A stretch of DNA of 64,000 nt from Bilifractor sp002394235 (GTDB lineage Bacteria; Bacillota; Clostridia; Lachnospirales; Lachnospiraceae), in the NCBI RefSeq assembly GCF_052118845.1, contig NZ_JBQKGJ010000014.1:1-64000 (forward strand), written 5' to 3'. Under the pieces are notes generated by a model. That model was given only the letters and a program-made list of their open reading frames with translations. It had not been told where the DNA came from and ran no database searches. Every line of letters begins with the position of its first letter. Position 1 is the first letter of the stretch. Position numbers and translations under genes: made by a program. Shown here piece by piece: positions 59,522 through 64,000 of the stretch.

Positions 59522-62248
59522 ATGGCACCAAAGAAAAAATACGGAGTCAACGAACTCCGTGAGATGTTCCTTTCATTTTTTGAATCAAAGGGCTGTCTGA
59601 GGCTGAACAGTTTTTCACTCGTTCCGCACAATGACAATTCCCTTCTGATCATCAACTCCGGCATGGCTCCGATGAAGCCCTGGTTCACCGGGCAGGAGAT
59701 TCCGCCGAGAAGAAGAGTTACCACCTGTCAGAAATGCATCCGTACCGGTGATCTGGAAAACGTCGGGAAAACCGCCCGTCACGGCACGTACTTCGAGATG
59801 CTTGGAAACTTTTCCTTCGGAGACTACTTCAAGAAAGAGGCGATTCCGTGGGCGTGGGAATTCCTGACCGAGGTTGTCGGTCTCGACGCGGACAGACTGT
59901 ATCCCTCCGTATATGAAAAAGACGATGAGTCCTACAATATCTGGCTCAATGACATGCACATCCCTGCAGAGCGCATCTACAAATTCGGCAAGGAGGATAA
60001 CTTCTGGGAGCACGGCTCCGGCCCCTGCGGTCCCTGTACAGAGATTTACTATGACAGAGGTCCCGAATTCGGAAACGGACCGGAGGATGTCATGGGCGGA
60101 GAGGGCGACCGCTTCATGGAAGTATGGAACGTCGTTTTCTCTCAGTTCAACAACGACGGACACGGCAATTACACCGACCTCGTACAGAAGAACATCGATA
60201 CCGGAATGGGACTTGAGCGTCTCGCGGTTGCCGTTCAGGGCGTCGGCTCCCTGTTCGATGTCGATACTGTAAAATCACTTCGTGACCTCGTATGCACCCT
60301 TGCGGGAGGCATCGCCTACGAGCAGCCGGACACCCATGATACCGACGTATCCGTCCGCATCTGCACCGACCACGCAAGAGCCATGACCTTCATGATCTCC
60401 GATGGCATCATGCCGTCCAACAACGGCCGCGGATATGTTCTGCGCCGCATCATCCGCCGCGCGGTCCGTCACGGAAGAAAGCTTGGCATCAAGGGTTCCT
60501 TCCTGACAAAGCTCGCAGAGAATGTAATCGAGGGCTCGAAGGACGGCTATCCGGAGCTGGAGGAAAAGAGAGATTTCATTCTGAACGTCATCCAGGCAGA
60601 AGAGGATAAATTCGAGAAAACCTATGAGCAGGGCATGGACATCCTTCAGAGCATGGAGGATGAACTGGAGGCAGCCGGCAGAAAAGAGCTCTCCGGTGAG
60701 AATGCCTTCAAGCTTTACGATACCTACGGATTCCCCATTGATAATACAAAGGAAATTCTGGAAGAAAAGGGCTATACCGTTGATGAAGCGGGCTTCAATG
60801 CCGCAATGAAAAAACAGAAAGAAACCGCGCGCGAGGACCGCAAGAAATCCGGAAAATCCTCGACCTACATGGGCGCAGCGGCGACCATCTATGAGGAAAT
60901 GGATCCAGCCATCAACTCCGAGTTTATCGGCTATGACAAAACACAGGCAGACAGCCGGATCGTAGCAATGGCAGCCTTCGCAGGCGAGGAAGAGGACAGT
61001 GACTCCGTCGTGGAAGCCCTCGCGGACGGACAGTCCGGCGCGATTATCACCGCTGAAACACCGTTCTACGGAACGATGGGCGGACAGGTCGGCGACATTG
61101 GAACCATCGTTCTCGGCAGCGACGACAATGAGGCTGCCGCGCTCGGAAAGGGAGCTGCCGTATTCCAGGTAACCGCGACCGAACACGTAGCCGGCAATAA
61201 GATTGCCCACATCGGCAAGGTCGTAAAGGGCATGTTCAAGCTGGGCGACACAGTCACACTGAAGGTCGATGAGAAAGAACGCATGGCGACCTGCCGCAAC
61301 CACAGCGCGACACACCTTCTCCAGAAGGCGCTCCGTGAAGTGCTCGGCACCCATGTGGAGCAGGCCGGCTCCTACCAGGATGCAGACCGCACCAGATTCG
61401 ATTTCAGCCATTTCCAGGCCATGACCCCGGAAGAGCTGAAGAAGGTAGAAGACCTTGTCAATGAGAAGATCCAGGCAGGACTTCCGGTTAAGACAGAAAT
61501 CATGAGTCTTGACGACGCGAAGAAGAGTGGTGCTATGGCGCTCTTCGGTGAGAAATATGGCGATAAGGTACGTGTCGTTCGTATGGGCGACTTTTCAACG
61601 GAGCTCTGCGGAGGTACCCACGTATCCAATACCCTGCAGATCGGACAGTTCAAGATTCTGTCCGAGAGCGGCGTAGCTGCCGGCGTCCGCAGGATCGAGG
61701 CGCTGACCGGCGACAACGTAAGGAAATATTACGAGAAGCTGGAAGCACAGTTAAAGGATGCCGCTTCCCTCCTCAAGGCAACCCCTGACACTCTCGCGGA
61801 TCATATCCGAAAACTTCAGGATGAACTCAAGGCATCCCGCAGTGAGAACGAGTCGCTGAAAGCAAAGGAAGCACAGAATGCCCTGGGTGATGTCACCGGA
61901 AACGCAAAGGACATCAACGGCGTGAAATTTGTCGCCTCCGCTCTTAAGGATGTAGATCCTGATGAGCTGAGGAATCTCGGTGACAGCCTGAAGACAAAGC
62001 TGGGAGACGGCAGCGTCATCCTTCTTCTGGCAGACAACGGCGGAAAGGTCAACCTGATGTGCATGGCAGACGACACTGCCGTTGGAAAAGGTGCACATGC
62101 AGGCAACATCATCCGTTCTGCCGCGAAGATCCTCGGTGGAGGCGGCGGCGGCCGCCCGAATATGGCACAGGCCGGCGGTAAGGATGCCACCAGAATCAAC
62201 GACGCCATTGCAGATGCCGAGAATGTACTGAAAGCACAGATCCGGTAA
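59522..62248 (+). CDS. alaS: Alanyl-tRNA synthetase
   Basis: This encodes 908 residues, full length. The class II core has KGCLRLNSFSLVPHNDNSLL, INSGMAPMKPWFTG and MLGNFSFGDYFKK. The editing domain has the zinc-type residues in CRNHSATHLLQKALREVLG and later STELCGGTHVSN. The C-terminal DHHA1-like domain includes RSAAKILGGGGGGRPNMAQA. It charges tRNA-Ala and clears mischarged Ser/Gly. ATG 59522 follows GGAGGAAG. Confidence 0.98.
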   Translation: MAPKKKYGVNELREMFLSFFESKGCLRLNSFSLVPHNDNSLLIINSGMAPMKPWFTGQEIPPRRRVTTCQKCIRTGDLENVGKTARHGTYFEMLGNFSFGDYFKKEAIPWAWEFLTEVVGLDADRLYPSVYEKDDESYNIWLNDMHIPAERIYKFGKEDNFWEHGSGPCGPCTEIYYDRGPEFGNGPEDVMGGEGDRFMEVWNVVFSQFNNDGHGNYTDLVQKNIDTGMGLERLAVAVQGVGSLFDVDTVKSLRDLVCTLAGGIAYEQPDTHDTDVSVRICTDHARAMTFMISDGIMPSNNGRGYVLRRIIRRAVRHGRKLGIKGSFLTKLAENVIEGSKDGYPELEEKRDFILNVIQAEEDKFEKTYEQGMDILQSMEDELEAAGRKELSGENAFKLYDTYGFPIDNTKEILEEKGYTVDEAGFNAAMKKQKETAREDRKKSGKSSTYMGAAATIYEEMDPAINSEFIGYDKTQADSRIVAMAAFAGEEEDSDSVVEALADGQSGAIITAETPFYGTMGGQVGDIGTIVLGSDDNEAAALGKGAAVFQVTATEHVAGNKIAHIGKVVKGMFKLGDTVTLKVDEKERMATCRNHSATHLLQKALREVLGTHVEQAGSYQDADRTRFDFSHFQAMTPEELKKVEDLVNEKIQAGLPVKTEIMSLDDAKKSGAMALFGEKYGDKVRVVRMGDFSTELCGGTHVSNTLQIGQFKILSESGVAAGVRRIEALTGDNVRKYYEKLEAQLKDAASLLKATPDTLADHIRKLQDELKASRSENESLKAKEAQNALGDVTGNAKDINGVKFVASALKDVDPDELRNLGDSLKTKLGDGSVILLLADNGGKVNLMCMADDTAVGKGAHAGNIIRSAAKILGGGGGGRPNMAQAGGKDATRINDAIADAENVLKAQIR

Positions 62249-62380
62249 TTCTGAACCGCTTAAGAGCGCAGAACCGGATATATGCCTGTCATCTGTATGA
62301 TGCTGAACGATTCGGATTCTGACTGGGATCAAACGCAATGCAGTGCTGATTCATTTATCAAAGCTGGATTGTCGAGTTTT

Positions 62381-62427
62381 AAAGCCAGCGCACTGTTCCC
62401 CGACGGGACTGGTGCGCTGGCTTTTTT
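62381..62427 (+). terminator. Terminator after alaS
   Basis: AAAGCCAGCGCAC (62381-62393) pairs with GTGCGCTGGCTTT (62412-62424), followed by further T. The remaining ~270 bases to the next gene show no convincing gene or site. Confidence 0.85.
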
Positions 62428-62701
62428 GATATGCGTAATAGAAAGGCTTCCGATTCCCACCGCCTCTGACGCAGCTTCTGCCACCTGCGTCTCATAGTGA
62501 AGCGCCCAGATGACAGACAACCGCAGCCAGGGCCAAGGAGTGTCCAGACTTCCCGGCAAACTCCATTCGTTCTGCCTCCATTACAAATGCCGCTTTCCTG
62601 TCACTCATCCGTTTTCTTCATTACATCTTCTGAAATTTGTGTTATTTTATTTATATCTGATAAGACGAAGGAAAGACTAATCGGTGAAAGAGGAGAAAAA
62701 C

Positions 62702-63184
62702 ATGGATGAATTTAGAAAGATGCGGCGCTTTAAACAGGAAATTACAAGAGAAGAGTGTATCGAAGTCTTAAAGAAGGCTCCACGCGGTATTATGGCCTTC
62801 CACGGAGAGAATGGCTATCCATACGCAATTCCACTCAATCAGTATTACGATGAAGCGGATGGCAGGCTCTACTTCCATGGCGCAAAGGATGGTCTGAAAA
62901 TCGATCTCCTGGCAAAGGATAATAAGGTCTGTTTCACCGTAATGGATGAAGGCTTTGTGAAGGAAGGCGAGTGGGCTCTGAATATCAAGAGTGTGGTCTG
63001 CCTGGGAAGACTGGAGACAGTTACCGATCATGATAAGGCAATCGAACATTGCCGTATGCTCGGCAGAAAATTCTATCCATCTCATGAAGCGGTAGAGGAA
63101 GAGATCGCGAAAGCTGGTGACAGAGTGAATGTGCTGGCTATGACGATCGATCGTATGACCGGGAAACTCGTCAATGAATCATAA
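62702..63184 (+). CDS. Pyridoxamine 5'-phosphate oxidase-like flavin protein
   Basis: This encodes 160 residues of the split-barrel FMN-binding fold found in PNPOx-like and NimA-like proteins. The N-terminus MRRFKQEITREECIEVLKKA and the core GENGYPYAIPLNQYY and RLYFHGAKDGLKIDLL are characteristic. Members reduce nitro compounds or have unknown substrates. ATG 62702 follows AGAGGAG; a GTG 18 bases upstream is less likely. It stands alone between the alaS terminator and the reverse-oriented Abi gene. Confidence 0.85.
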   Translation: MDEFRKMRRFKQEITREECIEVLKKAPRGIMAFHGENGYPYAIPLNQYYDEADGRLYFHGAKDGLKIDLLAKDNKVCFTVMDEGFVKEGEWALNIKSVVCLGRLETVTDHDKAIEHCRMLGRKFYPSHEAVEEEIAKAGDRVNVLAMTIDRMTGKLVNES

Positions 63185-63293
63185 TTGTTCATCAAATTAT
63201 TATTGACGCATAATGACGAACAATACAGAAAGTGAGAAAAAAAGTATGAAACCATTGTAGTTTGACGCATTTTAATCATATTTAACAGCGTTA

Positions 63294-64000
63294 TTAAAGA
63301 TGGTACCTGGAGATATCGTCCCAGTTTGAAGGAAATCCCATGTATGTAAGGAGGTCAGATTCGGACAAACGAGTACTTGCTTTGAGATATTTCGCAATGA
63401 TGGCTTTTAATTTCCTTTTATAGGAGCGAAAGTCATCACCCCGGAGAAGATAGCGGAACATAATCACTACACCAAAGTAGTCGTTTTTGCCCATGGTATA
63501 ATGCTGTCCCTTTTTCGGTATGTTCAGCTTGTGGTGCAGCCGCGTATCGGGAAAATCATGCTGCAAGAGGCGGAATGAATACAGTCTTTCGTTATGAGCA
63601 CACACATTTCTGAAATATGTAAGGCAACTTAAAGCACCCGCCAATTGTTTTTCGGAAAAATGTACATAAACTCCGGCAATTGCACGCTGCTGCTGAATCT
63701 GAAGAACAGAATACATCTTAGATAGCTGACCAAAGGTCAATGCTTTTCGAAGAACCCAAAGCGGTACGTTTTGATGTACGTTTCGCTGATGAACGATGTA
63801 ATTATGGTCTGTGCTGCGGTTTGCGATTCTGTCAAGAATATTGATAAGCCCCGAAACCATTTTGATATTCGAGGCCTTTTGTGAGTAATTGTTCGGGTCC
63901 AGATAAGCGGCCTGCCGCTCACCGAAATGGCTGCAGAAAGCATCAGAAATAAGCTGACCTATTTTTTGTTCAATAATATTCAGGTAGTCAAAAGTAAGAG
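63294..64000 (-). CDS. Abi-family protein (AbiD/AbiF, Abi_2 type), partial
   Basis: The minus-strand frame is open from the right window edge to the stop at 63294, giving about 235 C-terminal residues. The part before the internal Met (LNIIEQKIGQLISDAFCSHF and QAAYLDPNNYS) is in the same frame, so the gene is longer than the ATG at 63860 suggests. The core LAGALSCLTYFRNVCAHNERLYS carries the RxxCAHxxR-type motif of Abi_2/HEPN-like proteins, a possible RNase site. Such proteins abort phage infection in lactococci. The N-terminus lies outside the window. Confidence 0.85.
   Translation of the reverse strand, partial: LTFDYLNIIEQKIGQLISDAFCSHFGERQAAYLDPNNYSQKASNIKMVSGLINILDRIANRSTDHNYIVHQRNVHQNVPLWVLRKALTFGQLSKMYSVLQIQQQRAIAGVYVHFSEKQLAGALSCLTYFRNVCAHNERLYSFRLLQHDFPDTRLHHKLNIPKKGQHYTMGKNDYFGVVIMFRYLLRGDDFRSYKRKLKAIIAKYLKASTRLSESDLLTYMGFPSNWDDISRYHL

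Noticed and set aside
62329..62559. Minus-strand ORF between alaS and the PNPOx-like gene
   Set aside because: It runs through the alaS terminator, has no ribosome site, and resembles no recognised family; a decayed gene fragment cannot be excluded.

Overview
The window looks like the chromosome of an anaerobic, moderate-GC Clostridia/Lachnospiraceae-type Firmicute. The signs are RecU, FakA/Asp23, the HisZ plus short HisG pair, a small alarmone synthetase, an AdoCbl riboswitch, a tyrosine T-box leader, TTG starts behind strong AGGAGG sites, and anaerobic cobalt-early B12 chemistry (CbiK, CobI). This placement is inference from gene content; no rRNA or tRNA gene is present.

Layout. (1) 1-~7909: the right part of a mobilizable element of the Tn4451/TnpX kind (sigma-like factor, HTH protein, oriT-like inverted repeats, MobC, relaxase, Cys-rich VLP protein, frameshifted RepA, DnaC-like ATPase, TnpW, large serine recombinase). 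It has inserted into a family 2 glycoside hydrolase gene, leaving only the 3' part (7910-9862). (2) 9999-16354: AraC-type regulator and a hexuronate operon (uxaC, uxuA, SDR mannonate oxidoreductase, kdgK, kdgA) leading from glucuronate to pyruvate and glyceraldehyde 3-phosphate. (3) 16689-28997: housekeeping genes (asp23, fakA, recG, a Lys/Ala hendecad-repeat protein, mgsA, rsmD, coaD, a coiled-coil protein, a small alarmone synthetase, a membrane protein, an RluA-family enzyme, lepB, recU). (4) 29249-33715: partial histidine operon hisZ-G-D-B-I. (5) 33812-45815: cobalamin riboswitch, cobI, a secreted NEAT-like protein, an ABC-2 exporter/importer pair, cbiK, then hemA-sirC-hemC-cobA/hemD-hemB-hemL. 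Together these make sirohydrochlorin, cobalt-sirohydrochlorin and siroheme precursors. (6) 46062 rnhA. (7) 46886-51296: a compact sulfur-assimilation locus: MetY-like sulfhydrylase, ThiS-like carrier with a C-terminal extension, ThiF/MoeB-type E1, JAMM protease, siroheme sulfite reductase with ferredoxin domain, TusA-like protein. Its content matches protein-thiocarboxylate-dependent homocysteine synthesis as described for Wolinella succinogenes. (8) 51826-57432: a short UvrA paralogue and a large TOTE-type primase/helicase/PLD protein. (9) tyrS with T-box, alaS, a flavin/PNPOx-like protein, and the 3' part of an Abi-family gene running off the right edge.

The strongest candidate for an unusual system is the carrier-protein sulfur locus at 46886-51296. 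Its sulfite reductase needs siroheme, whose early pathway is encoded just upstream. A second feature is the density of short, mutually unrelated tandem repeats in intergenic gaps (periods 15, 21, ~32, 35, ~38, 66 and 74 bp), plus a dispersed structured repeat of 48-101 bp present three times in the same orientation.
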